Positions 42,485-53,779 of a stretch of 64,000 nt of DNA are shown here, one piece after another. Under the pieces are notes generated by a model. That model made no database searches. It was not told where the DNA came from and saw only the letters and a list, made by a program, of their open reading frames with translations. Position 1 is the stretch's first letter. Every line of letters begins with the position of its first letter. Location: assembly GCA_032207245.1 (NCBI GenBank), contig CM063503.1, positions 57,519,517 to 57,583,516 on the forward strand, written 5' to 3'. Source of the stretch: Pardosa pseudoannulata. Lineage: Eukaryota > Arthropoda > Arachnida > Araneae > Lycosidae. The position numbers and the translations under genes are program-made.

Positions 42485-42960
42485 TTTTACTTCCTGCAGA
42501 GTTTTCCCGGAGCGCGAGCTGCTCTCTCTCAGTGAGGGCGATTTTTTTCCGGATCCCCGGATGGCGCAAGAGCACGCGCGCGCGTATATGGTTGTGTACA
42601 CGTATTTTCTCGGAAATAATCCGTTCTTCGTGGGAAAGCGGAGCGAGTTCTTTGATGTATCTTCTGTCGAACGTGCGGATTAGAACGGGGGGTTTCATCT
42701 TCGGAAGTAAATCCTTGGGAACGCGAAGAGTGTACCTGCCAAATCGATTGCTGGCCCCGAATCTATCGCTTTTATCAGCCCCGGCCGCTTGTGGGGACTT
42801 CGTTAGGTCCCGGGGATCTAGTCCCCCAACCACTAGATATTTTTAGACGGAGCTGGGGTGTGAAGGAACTGTATGTCATTCGGGCTCCGCTTTCAGAGTC
42901 TTGCATAACGCACTGCATTTCAAGAGCACGGGCTCCCGGAAAAGGAGATTGCTTCACTTA
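42485..42960. other. CpG-rich island with exon-like reading frame
   Basis: About 470 bp of GC- and CpG-rich sequence (CGCGCGCG run at 42579, AGCGCGAGC at 42512) sits in AT-rich satellite. On the minus strand 42833-42468 is open for about 120 codons. It gives a charged, plausible sequence (segments RYTLRVPKDLLPKM, FDRRYIKELAPLSHEERII, TEREQLALRENSAG) without homopolymer bias. The plus frame (42325-42846) is serine/arginine-rich and looks like the shadow. There is no initiating ATG at the start of the minus frame. Possible donor AA|GTAAAAGT lies at its 3' end, but I find no strong acceptor. I do not recognise a family. It may be a gene-derived exon, a captured gene fragment, or an undecayed transposon piece. 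Confidence 0.4.
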
Positions 42961-42999
42961 AAAAGCAGCAGCTCCTAGGAATTACACGGTAATGCGCAA

Positions 43000-44410
43000 A
43001 TACGGTATTTTATTCGTCATGAGTCTCTTTTAATAGCAAATAATAGAATAATCAACCCTTTGTATCTCAACAACAGCAATTTGCAAAAATTTTTCCTCTA
43101 ATAGTAGAATACATTTTAATAGGTAAAAACAGTTTTAAAAGTTTTAAATATAAAAATATAAATGTATCACCAAATGATATATATACTACAAGCATAAAAG
43201 TATATGTTTTTTATAAATATTGTAAACTTGTTTTGCACAACGTTGGCTATGCAGCATAAAATACGGCTAAATATGGTATTTTAATTATGATTAGTCTCTT
43301 TTAATCGGAAATAATGCAATTATTATCACTTTGTAACTAACAGCTCTAAATTAAATCTTCAGTGTTAGAATACATCAGTTCTAACATGTAAAAAAATAGT
43401 TAATAGTTTTTAAAATATATATTCATTATCAAAGAAATTTACTTTATACAAGCATGAATGTCTGTATTTTTATAAAAAAGAATTCACAAAAGTTATCTAT
43501 GAATAAATACTTTAAAATTACCTTTGAGAAAAATTTACTTCTAGGGCTTTAACATTTGTTTTCTACAATGATATAAATCCAAAAAATATTTCAGTAATAT
43601 TAATGTACAGCTGATCAAATGATAAATGAAACTTTGATACGAATATTAAAATTAGTATCACTATTTGATAGGAATTCAAGAAACAAACTGTGCTAGTTGC
43701 AGTTAACTACTTAGTAGCAAGAAACAACTATACTATCTTTTAAATCTCAATGTATCAATTATATCAATATATGGTACGTGGCATATCATCAACACAGTTA
43801 TATAAAAGGTTAATACGTGCAATGCATTAATAATAAATTGTTATCTTATACAATTTCGGATGCACTTAAAACTTTTAATGTTAAACATTTTACCAAAAAT
43901 TTGGGAATAAAAAATTACTAGAATTAGAAGTAATGATAAACTTTATCTGCAGTTATATAGTATATTCTTATATAACTTATTTCTTAGAGAGACCTTGAAT
44001 AAATTCAAAAAACATTTATGTAATATTAATGTACAATTGATCAAATGATAAATGAAACTTTCATAGAAAAATTATACTTAGTATCACTATTTGATACAAA
44101 TTCAAGAAGCAAATTTTATTAGTTGCAATGAAACAGCTTGATAGCAAAAAAACAACACTACTATCTTTTAAAGCAAATTGTATCAATTATATCAATTTTG
44201 GAGTACGTTGCATATCACTAACACGGTAATAAAAAGGGTTAATGCATTCAATGCAAGAAGAATAAATAAGTGTTACCGTGCATAGTTTAGAATGAATTTA
44301 AAACTTTTAATATGAAATATTTTAGCAAAAATAATTAATAAAAAATCACTAGAATTAAAGGTAATAATAAACTTTAATCTGCAGTATCCATAAAATGATC
44401 ATATAACTTA
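43000..44410. repeat. Two small tandem duplications (~265 bp and 425 bp)
   Basis: ACGGTATTTTATTCGTCATGAG (43003) aligns with ATGGTATTTTAATTATGATTAG (near 43273). GATCAAATGATAAATGAAACTTT occurs at 43614 and 44039, with the following 400 bp aligned (TTTGATA.GAATTCAAGAA, TATCAATTATATCAAT, TTATCTGCAGT). Non-coding. Confidence 0.75.
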
Positions 44411-45796
44411 TTATTAAAAGAGATCTTGAATATTATGCTTGTAAATTTGTTCTTTATTCCCAAATTGCTCATATGCTAAATGACATTTACCCGATAAGTG
44501 TAATAAATAGCAACCAAATAAACAGCTCAATTGAAACTTTAAATATACTAAAAACAACCTAAATTACTTAGTTGGTCTTCAAAATCAAAATTAAACATAC
44601 AAATGGATTCTACTTAAGAAGAAAAACATGTTTGTACATCTTTATTTAAACTTTATATGAATTTGAAATAAAATCTTCTTTTTAATTATGAATAATATAA
44701 AAGTTTGTAAATAAGGCCAAGATTATTTTATAAAACACTGCTACAAAAATTCATTTGTGCTGATACAATTATATATAAACTGTCATTTATTTTCAGTAAA
44801 AACTATTAATTGTCTTCCTTCTATGAATAATATTTTTTCTAATTTAATAACTATTAGTTAGTTTTTATATCTTGTAGGACATTCTATAGATATTAAAATT
44901 TAACAAATATGAAGCACAAAGTTTTGCAAACTTAAGAAAATTACTAAAATTTACTTTAAATTCTTACTGAAGGAAAATTACCCATCTGTAAATAAAGTAT
45001 GAAAAATAATTTCAAGCTACTGACACTTACAACTATAATTTAAAAAATGCATTTTGTTAAATGTTACTATCCAAGCCAAAATGTTACTATCCAATAAGCA
45101 TTTAAACACTAAAATATTAAAACCTATTACCCTCTCAGTTTTTTATAAAATAATTTGGATTGCAATTAAAAACTAAAGCTAATTAAAAAGAATATTACCA
45201 GCATTTTATCAATTGGTCTGTTATTAAGTAAATGTTTATTGATATTTACGCCTTATGCTTAAACGATTTATTAAATTCCGGTAAGCAATTTGGTCACTGG
45301 TTAAAACTGTTTAAATCACTGATATTAAAAGATTTTAATTCTTTCAGTTTCTATAATTTTAGCATTTTACATAGTCTAAGAATTTTAACTTGGTTTTATA
45401 CTAATTAAAAGAATAGAAGGTTTTTTTGACGGATCAAAAACACATCAATTTCCTCCGGTAAATTCATGCTTAGGAGATATGTTATTTAAGCAAGTACAAA
45501 AGGACGGTAGAGGCAGTGAATTGTTCGCTCTCTACGCGTTTTGGCTTAACTCTTTTCTGCCCTCAGAGTAGGATGGGACCCTATATTACATGATAATTAT
45601 TGCTCATCTGTATAAGTACTATCATCCTTCATAATTTAAGCAAAGTAGACTCTTATGACACTCTGTGATATATGTGCATGTGTTAAATATATTTTAGCAA
45701 ATAGGTAAGTCCATTTCCTGTACTGAGTTTATAAACTCATAAAGTGTTTGTAATCCTTACATAAAGCTGCCCTTCACCAAGGTGCTTCATCCATTT
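44411..45796. other. Unique very AT-rich sequence, nothing recognised
   Basis: No gene or element can be supported. A short direct repeat AAAATGTTACTATCCAA lies near 45058-45091. Confidence 0.5.
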
Positions 45797-45807
45797 AGCT
45801 AAAATTA

Positions 45808-46230
45808 GGGGCCGCGGCAACCTGGTTGGTAGAGTGTCAGTCTCGTAACCGAAAGGTGGCGAGTTCTGTCAAATGGTTCTGTCAAATGTTCTGTCCTCGT
45901 CTCGGCCAAAGACCGCCATGTTGCTAATGTCAGTTGGGGCCAGTTAAATACCACGTAACTGCAAAGTCCTCCAAGTTCCCATAGCAAATTATACCTCTGG
46001 GGGTACTGAATCAGAGAGGAGTGGGTCTTTGGTTTGGATCTAAAATTCTGACTTCCGGATGGTTGAATGAGTTCGACTCTCCCCGTTCTTGTCGTGTGTG
46101 TTCGAGCAAAGTCGTAATTTCACCTTAACTGTGCTAATTAACAACAGAAGGCTCTCACCTCTGCCTTAATTTGAAAGAGCAGCTCTCAGTCGGGCTTCGT
46201 ATGATCAAGTGGCATTAGACCCACCCACTC
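45808..46230 (+). mobile_element. tRNA-derived SINE, 423 bp, with 11-bp TSD
   Basis: Flanked by a perfect 11-bp duplication AGCTAAAATTA (45797-45807 and 46231-46241). The head GGCCGCGGCAACCTGGTTGG...TCTCGTAACCG resembles a tRNA-Thr(CGT)-like 5' half with A box TGGTTGGTAGAGTG. Where the B box (GGTTCGAATCC-like) is expected there is a small expansion of GTTCTGTCAAATG (twice, then TTCTGTCC). The remaining 300 bp is the SINE-specific body (CCAAGTTCCCATAG, CCTCTGGGGGTACTG, GTTCGAGCAAAGTCG). No poly(A) tail. A short minus frame (45805-45987) is a shadow. Confidence 0.88.
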
Positions 46231-46254
46231 AGCTAAAATTAAAAATAAAATTCA

Positions 46255-49200
46255 GAACAAATATAATCAAAAACATTTCTACGGAATTAATAGTTCCCTC
46301 TCATTTTGACATTATAGTATGAATGTATTGTCTTTGGCACTGTAAAAACTGAGAGTTTTGCAACCGTGGTTGGACTAGGCATAATTATATTGTCTCTGAA
46401 ATTTCATGTTTCTTATTTTAAAATTAAGTTATCTAGCAAGTTTAAAAAAACGATAATTTTGTTCATATCAGATGATGAGAAGTTGCATTTAATTTAAATA
46501 TTTTATCATTAACAGAAAGAAATAGAAGCTGTGTTTTTCAATTCAACTTTTGAGTTTCCTCCAACACAATGACTTATAGCATAGGATACAAAAAATACTA
46601 TTCCTACATATTAACCTGTACAAACTGAGAGTTTTACAGCCGTGGTTGGACTAGATATGACTATATTGTCTCAGAATTTCAAGTTTCTTACTTTAAAATT
46701 AAGTCATGTAGCAAGTTTCAACAAAGGACAATAATTTTGTTCATATCAGATGATGAAAAGTTACATTTCCTTTAAATATTTTATCATAACAGAGTGAAAT
46801 AGAAGCTGTGTTTTCAATTCAATTTTTGCGTTTACTCCCAGAAAATGACTTGTAGCATACGATCAAAACAATACTATTCCTGCATATTATCCTGTACAAA
46901 CTGACAGTTTTACAACCGTGGTTGGACTAGACATGATTATATTGTCTAAGAAATTTCAAGTTTCTTACTTTAAAATTAAGTCATGTAGCAAGTTTCAAAA
47001 AAGGACTATAATTTTGTTCATATCAGATGCTGAGAGATTACATTTCCCTTAAATATTTTATCATTAACAGAACGAAATAGAAGCTGTGTTCTCAATTCAG
47101 CTTTTGCTTTACTCCTCCCACAAAATGACATAGCATACGATCAAAAAAATACAATTCCTGCATATTATCCTGTACAAACTGACAGTTTTACAACCGTGGT
47201 TGGACTAGACATGATTATATTGTTTCCGAAATTTGAAGTTTCTTACTTTAAAATTAAGTCATGTAACAAGTTTCAAAAAAGGACTATAATTTTGTTCATA
47301 TCAGATGCTGAGAGATTACATTTCCCTTAAATATTTTATCTTTAACAGAACGAAATAGAAGCTGTGTTCTCAATTCAAATTTTTGCTTTACTCCTCCCAC
47401 AAAATGACATAGCATACGATCAAAAAAATACTATTCCTGCATATTATCCTGTACAAACTGACAGTTTTACAACCGTGGTTGGACTAGACATGATTATATT
47501 GTCTCCGAAATTTGAAGTTTCTTACTTTAAAATTAAGTCATGTAACAAGTTTAAAAAAAGGACAATAATTTTGTTCATATCAGATGCTGAGAGATTACAT
47601 TTCCCTTAAATATTTTATCATTAACAGAACGAAATAGAAGCTGTGTTCTCAATTCAACTTTTGCTTTACTCCTCCCACAAAATGACATAGCATACGATCA
47701 AAAAAATACTATTCCTGCATATTATCCTGTACAAACTGACCGTTTTACAACCGTGGTTTGACTAGACATGATTATATTGTCTCCGAAATTTCAAGTTTCT
47801 TACTTTAAATTTAAGTCATGTAACAAGTTTAAAAAAAAGGACTATAATTTTGTTCATATCAGATGCTGAGAGATTACATTTCCCTTAAATATTTTATCAT
47901 TAACAGAACGAAATAGAAGCTGTGTTCTCAATTCAGCTTTTGCTTTACTCCTCCCACAAAATGACATAGCATACGATCAAAAAAATACAATTCCTGCATA
48001 TTATCCTGTACAAACTGACAGTTTTACAACCGTGGTTGGACTAGACATGATTATATTGTCTCCGAAATTTCAAGTTTCTTACTTTAAAATTAATTCATGT
48101 AACAAGTTTAAAAAAAGGACAATAATTTTGTTCATATCAGATGCTGAGAGATTACATTTCCCTTAAATATTTTATCTTTAACAGAACGAAATAGAAGCTG
48201 TGTTCTCAATTCAAATTTTTGCTTTACTCCTCCCACAAAATGACATAGCATACGATCAAAAAAATACTATTCCTGCATATTATCCTGTACAAACTGACAG
48301 TTTTACAACCGTGGTTGGACTAGACATGATTATATTGTTTCCGAAATTTGAAGTTTCTTACTTTAAAATTAAGTCATGTAACAAGTTTCAAAAAAGGACT
48401 ATAATTTTGTTCATATCAGATGCTGAGAGATTACATTTCCCTTAAATATTTTATCTTTAACAGAACGAAATAGAAGCTGTGTTCTCAATTCAAATTTTTG
48501 CTTTACTCCTCCCACAAAATGACATAGCATACGATCAAAAAAATACTATTCCTGCATATTATCCTGTACAAACTGACAGTTTTACAACCGTGGTTGGACT
48601 AGACATGATTATATTGTCTCCGAAATTTCAAGTTTCTTACTTTAAAATTAATTCATGTAACAAGTTTAAAAAAAGGACAATAATTTTGTTCATATCAGAT
48701 GCTGAGAGATTACATTTCCCTTAAATATTTTATCATTAACAGAACGAAATAGAAGCTGTGTTCTCAATTCAGCTTTTGCTTTACTCCTCCCACAAAATGA
48801 CATAGCATACGATCAAAAAAATACAATTCCTGCATATTATCCTGTACAAACTGACAGTTTTACAACCGTGGTTGGACTAGACATGATTATATTGTCTCCG
48901 AAATTTGAAGTTTCTTACTTTAAAATTAAGTCATGTAACAAGTTTCAAGAAAGGACAATAATTTTGTTCATAACAGATGCTGAGAGATTACATTTTCCTT
49001 AAATATTTTATCATTAACAGAACGAAATAGAAGCTGTGTTCTCAATTCAACTTTTGCTTTACTCCTCCCACAAAATGACATAGCATACGATCAAAAAAAT
49101 ACTATTCCTGCATATTATCCTGTACAAACTGACAGTTTTACAAACGTGGTTGGACTAGACATGATTATACTGTCTCCGAAATTTCAAGTTTCTTACTTTA

Positions 49201-49690
49201 AAATTAAGTCATGTAACAAGTTTCAAAAAAGGACAATAATTTTGTTCATATCACATGCTGAGAAGTTACATTTCCTTTAAATATTTTATCATTAACAAAA
49301 CGAAATAGAAGCTGTGTTTTGAATTCAACTTTTGCTTTACTCCTCCCACAAAATGACATAGCATACGATAAAAAAAATACTATTCCTTCATATTATCCTG
49401 TACAAACTGACAGTTTTACAACCGTGGTTGGATTAGACATGATTAAATTGTCTCCGAAATTTTAAGTTTCTTACTTTAAAATTAAGTCATGTAACAAGTT
49501 TCAAAAAAGGACAATAATTTTGTTCATATCAGATGCTGAGAAGTTACATTTCCTTTAAATATTTTATCATTAACAAAACGAAACTGTGTTATCAATTTGA
49601 CTTTTGTGTTTACTCCCACAAGATGACTCATAGCATACGATCCAAAAAGACTACTCCTACATATTATCCGAATAAATATTTAAAACTAAT
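46255..49690. repeat. 279-bp satellite, twelve tandem units
   Basis: The CCGTGGTTGGACTAG block recurs at 46364, 46640, 46916, 47194, 47473, 47751, 48030, 48309, 48588, 48866, 49144 (one change) and 49422. Spacings are 276-279. Inner units are nearly identical; the first three and last two diverge. Three units hold an 81-codon frame, but it begins at GTG and is closed in the other units, so it is a by-product of the period being 3 x 93 rather than a gene. Variant bases recur every third unit (see findings). Confidence 0.95.
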
Positions 49691-49723
49691 GTTTGAAGTT
49701 AATTTCTGTTGTGTGTTTTATAA

Positions 49724-49790
49724 CACTAAGGCCTCAGAGGCCCGGCGCTCGTCCTCGCGGCTAAGTGAATGAAATGAAATAAAATAAATA
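49724..49790. other. GC-rich scrap with simple tail, possible SINE 3' end
   Basis: GGCCTCAGAGGCCCGGCGCT...CGCGGCTAAG followed by GAATGAAATGAAATAAAATAAATA-type tail. The composition contrast and graded A-rich tail look like the 3' end of a retroposon; no tRNA-like head is visible. Confidence 0.4.
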
Positions 49791-50850
49791 TAGGATATAT
49801 AATAACTAGGTATGTGTTAAGTGTTGGTAAGTTTAATGTTAATAGGAACTATTAATTTCATCATGGTCTGTAAATTTTTTCCTGTCATTCTATATTACCT
49901 TTTTTATTACAAATTGTTAAGTATTGGAAACAAAGGTAATAATCTGTATAAATAAAATCCACTTAAAGCCTTTCTATCGACGTACCCCTTGCTACTAAGA
50001 AGTGCCATAACATAAAACTAAGAAAGTATCGGCTGGGCTGGATGTGTATGCGATTAAATGGAACACTACGCTCGCTTAACTCAATCGCTTTCCTTTTTAT
50101 TCAGATTAAAGGGAAATACGATTGAGTTAGGATAAATGGGATTTGGATTTATTTTGATTTTGGGCATGAAAAGGCAGCCTGATCTTCTTAACATATCATA
50201 GTCGTTTATACTCCCTGCTTTGATCTGACCAATTTGTTGTTTTTATTTTATTTTCCTTTTTATACAAATTTCTGATTAAGCAAAATTAACGACTTTGAGT
50301 AGTATGCATTGGAAGACAAAATGTCTTGTATGTCAGTTTTCATTCATATCAAAGAATTTGCCTCTGTACTTTAGTTGATATTAAATTATATCAGTCTACG
50401 TTTTAATATAATGGACTACTTTAAGAGTCAATATTTTTAAATGTAATTTATCGACATTTTTTAAATTTTTCTAAAATTTAGTTATAAATTTTCCAAAAAT
50501 ACTTAATCACATATATGTATTGTTTGCGTATATAGTTTTTTTAAAAGTTTGACTAGATGAAAAAATTCCGAATCAAAAATTATATGTATAATATAATCTT
50601 GCATAAATGTATACATATATCCATTATGCATGATTTGATCTAAAATATTATCTAGTCATTGAAAATTAGTATTTTTTGTAAGAGTAATCATTAGTTTTTG
50701 ATTAGTAAATAAATAAATATTTAAACAATAATTTTTGCCTACAAAAAATATGAAGAAATTTAATATTTTTAATAAATATTATATTTCTGTAGTTGTTCAC
50801 GAATTTATGCATTAATAATAAATTTATTATTAAATAAATAACCATAATAT
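49791..50850. other. Unique AT-rich sequence with one imperfect inverted repeat
   Basis: TAACTCAATCG (50077) and CGATTGAGTTA (50119-50129) anchor 25-bp arms matching at 19 of 25 positions around a 3-base centre. Nothing else is supported. Confidence 0.45.
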
Positions 50851-51540
50851 GAAGATAGATTCACAACTAACTATCCGATAGCTTAAACATTAAAAATTGA
50901 GTAGTAAATCTATCATTGTTTCTTTTACTTAATATAGTTTCTATAAATCATGTCACTGTAAAAGCTTTACGGTTGTTTAGAAAATGTGTTTATCTAACTA
51001 TTATTTTTATTTAGTAAATAATAACTTTTGTCCTTCAGACGCATTCCTCTGAATAAGTCTTCAAGAACACAGTTTCATGATATAAAAGAATTAATGTATC
51101 TCGATTAACAAGTTCTTGTTGAATTAAATCCCTACTTTTAATATTGCTTGTCTTACCTTAAGAAATTAAATGTTAAATGAATATTTCCCATTAAGTTAAT
51201 TAACATATTTTGAAGATAAATACACTGCTAAATATGCGATAACGTAAGCATTAAAATAGGAGTAGCAAAAGCATTTATATTTTATTCCTTTTTTATGTTT
51301 CCCATAACTCTTCTTCATAGAAAAGCTTTACACAGGTTTAGAAATTTTGTTTATATAACCAATGTTTATCGTTTCTAAACATTGCATATCTATTGCTCTT
51401 CAAACGCATGTCCCAAAACAAGGTACTCGAGACCACAATTTCGTGATACAACAGAACAAAAGAATCTCGATTAACAAGTGCTTTATCAATCAAAGCACCA
51501 CTTTTAATATTACTTGCCCTTATCTGTATCATGAGGTTAC
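50850..51540. repeat. ~360-bp tandem duplication
   Basis: CCGATAGCTTAAACATTAAAA (50874) aligns with GCGATAACGTAAGCATTAAAA (near 51235). Later blocks AAAGCTTTAC, TATCTCGATTAACAAG / AATCTCGATTAACAAG and CTTTTAATATTGCTTG / CTTTTAATATTACTTG keep the same order. The two opposing 60-70 aa frames in the second unit are chance frames. Confidence 0.8.
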
Positions 51541-53430
51541 ATAAATACAAAAATTTATGATTTTATCTCTGAAAATATACCGACTTTATAAGTAATTGAA
51601 ATGTGATTAATTCGTGTATAGAAATAAATATTAAAAAATAAGTTTTGTAATAATGGATTATGTACTACTAAAGAGTTTACCTTCATTAACAAAAATTAAA
51701 TCTATGAATAGCTTGAAATAGCAATGGTGCATTGCTAGACATCATACTTTAGTTATTGTAAGCTGTATATCGAGTAAATCTTTATCTTCCTAACCCTCTA
51801 TTTCACCTGAATATTACACGAAACTCCTGAGTTAACAAAAATATCTTGTTTAAAATCCTTTTTTCTTTACCTTGGTCTCACATGGGGCTTCAAATTTGAA
51901 TTATTGTTCGATAGCATTTGGTAGAATTATACTGAAAAGTTGATACTATTGATTTATTGCAGAAGTGAATTCACAAAGAAAACATATTATTTCTGTTTCA
52001 TTTTTGTCTCTTTACTACTAATATTTTAAATACCATTTAGGAATATGTGAAGTATAAACATTGTCAATTACATTTATCATCTGTTTTGTTTAATTTTTTT
52101 AAATATAAATCCTTCTAAATATATATCCATACTTGAAGGATGCATCTGAATCCTTCAAGATTTTTGTGAGTAATTTATTTTGTATGATCCTATAAAAAAG
52201 ATAGACTTTTTATATGGGATTTCTTTACAGAAATTTTCTTTACAGGATCATATGGAACAAATTATCTTCTAAATAACACTAGATAACATTTTAATCATGC
52301 CAATACACACAAAAATTTAATTTTCATATAAAAAGTGAGCGAGGGGTTTAAAGGTATGGTATGTTACACAATTACATTTTTGTAATTTTTGTGTGCAATA
52401 TTTATGAAAAAGTTCTATCATGGGACGTATGATTATTTCTTATGTACACAGATATGACGTTGTCTTCACACAAATATTCAATTGGGTTAAAATTATTAAG
52501 TTTCCCATTTGAATTTTGACAACTGTTTATTTGAATTGTTTTTTGAAAAACTTCATTAGTTACTTTAGGTTAAAACTATATCGTAGAATCAATCTCACTA
52601 CGGCAAAGGGTTGTTAGTACTGGAGAGATTGTTTTGTCAAATATACAACTCGGAGACCTTAAGATACTCGAAAACATATGCTAAAATTTAGTAATCCATT
52701 TTTAGAAAACTGATAAAAATTGTATAAACGATTATAAAGGGAAGTTACAAACCATTAAAATCTGTATAATAAAAATTTAAGTATAGCTAAATTAAACATA
52801 TTAAAAAGCCTTTACGATTTTTAATACTATGAAAATGATATACTCCTTTTAAGTCCATTTTATTTTACATTTTGTTAATTTTTAATTTAATTATTAAAAT
52901 TATGTTTAAATTATGGTTAAAGGATTTCTATGGACATATTTAAATAATATACTGCATTCTAAAAGAGCAACAGGTAATTAAATACCTCTATAAACTACAG
53001 TAAATATTTCGTTTACTTACAAACCAGACATCTGTGTTTAAAAGGTGAGTAAATATATTTAAGCATGATTAGTTGGAATCCTTATGAGATAAAATTTACA
53101 TCAAAGATTTAACATTGATTCTAATTCTAACGTGTCTGAGCAAACAATTTAGTCTGGTATTTGAATCATTTGCAAATGCAATGGAAATGTATCACATAGC
53201 TATAAAATATATCTGTCAAACAAAAAAGGAGAATTAAATTTCATTTAAAAAGTCATAATTTTAAAACGTTTGATAATGTATCGTCAATGTTCCTTTATCA
53301 ACGCATTTATTCCAGTACATTTATATCGTATTTATTGGCTATATTAATACATGATTACTAAAAAAATGAAATGAAGACAATTTAAAAGCTTTTTTGCCTT
53401 AGCAACAGTTTGGACCCATATTTTCAAAGT
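51541..53430. other. Unique AT-rich sequence with nested inverted repeats at 52132-52264
   Basis: CTTGAAGGAT (52132-52141) and ATCCTTCAAG (52150-52159) are perfect arms around eight bases. Immediately after, TATGATCCTATAAA (near 52183) pairs imperfectly with TTTACAGGATCATA (near 52239). No coding content. Confidence 0.5.
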
Positions 53431-53514
53431 AACAGCTTTTCAAACAAGATAATTTTTAAGGTATCTTGTTTGAAAAGCTGTTTTGGAATAAATTAAGTTA
53501 CATTTATTCCAAAA
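53431..53514. repeat. Two adjoining perfect hairpins
   Basis: AACAGCTTTTCAAACAAGAT (53431-53450) is perfectly complementary to 53463-53482 across a 12-base loop. TTTTGGAATAAA (53481-53492) is perfectly complementary to TTTATTCCAAAA (53503-53514) across a 10-base loop. The arms overlap by two bases. Confidence 0.95.
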
Positions 53515-53779
53515 CAAAACGATTCTATTTCCTACAAGGTATAAAAAATCTTTGTTAAAACCATATTTTAGTCCCAAATATGGAATTCTATTAATATCAA
53601 ACCTATTTCTATCACCTGTCAATATTTGCGAACTTATTTTTTTACAGCTGTAAAAAAGCCGAAATTAACATTTTATTGAAAGATCATTGATGTAAAATGT
53701 TTTATAGTGCAGAAGTAATTTTCTTTTTTTAGCGCTTTTATTAAATCACATTGATATCGAATTTGTTAAATAGCTTAAT

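Noticed and set aside
42325..42846. 173-aa plus-strand frame over the GC-rich island
   Set aside because: Serine/arginine-rich composition and overlap with a more protein-like minus frame suggest it is the antisense shadow. Its first third lies in satellite sequence.
45808..45870. Possible tRNA-Thr gene
   Set aside because: The 3' half (T arm and acceptor) is absent and the segment is the head of a SINE with an 11-bp target duplication.
47364..48724. Three repeated 81-aa open frames that look like a tandem gene family
   Set aside because: They start at GTG rather than ATG, lie within a satellite, and are closed by small changes in the other nine units. The 279-bp period being a multiple of three explains the recurrence.
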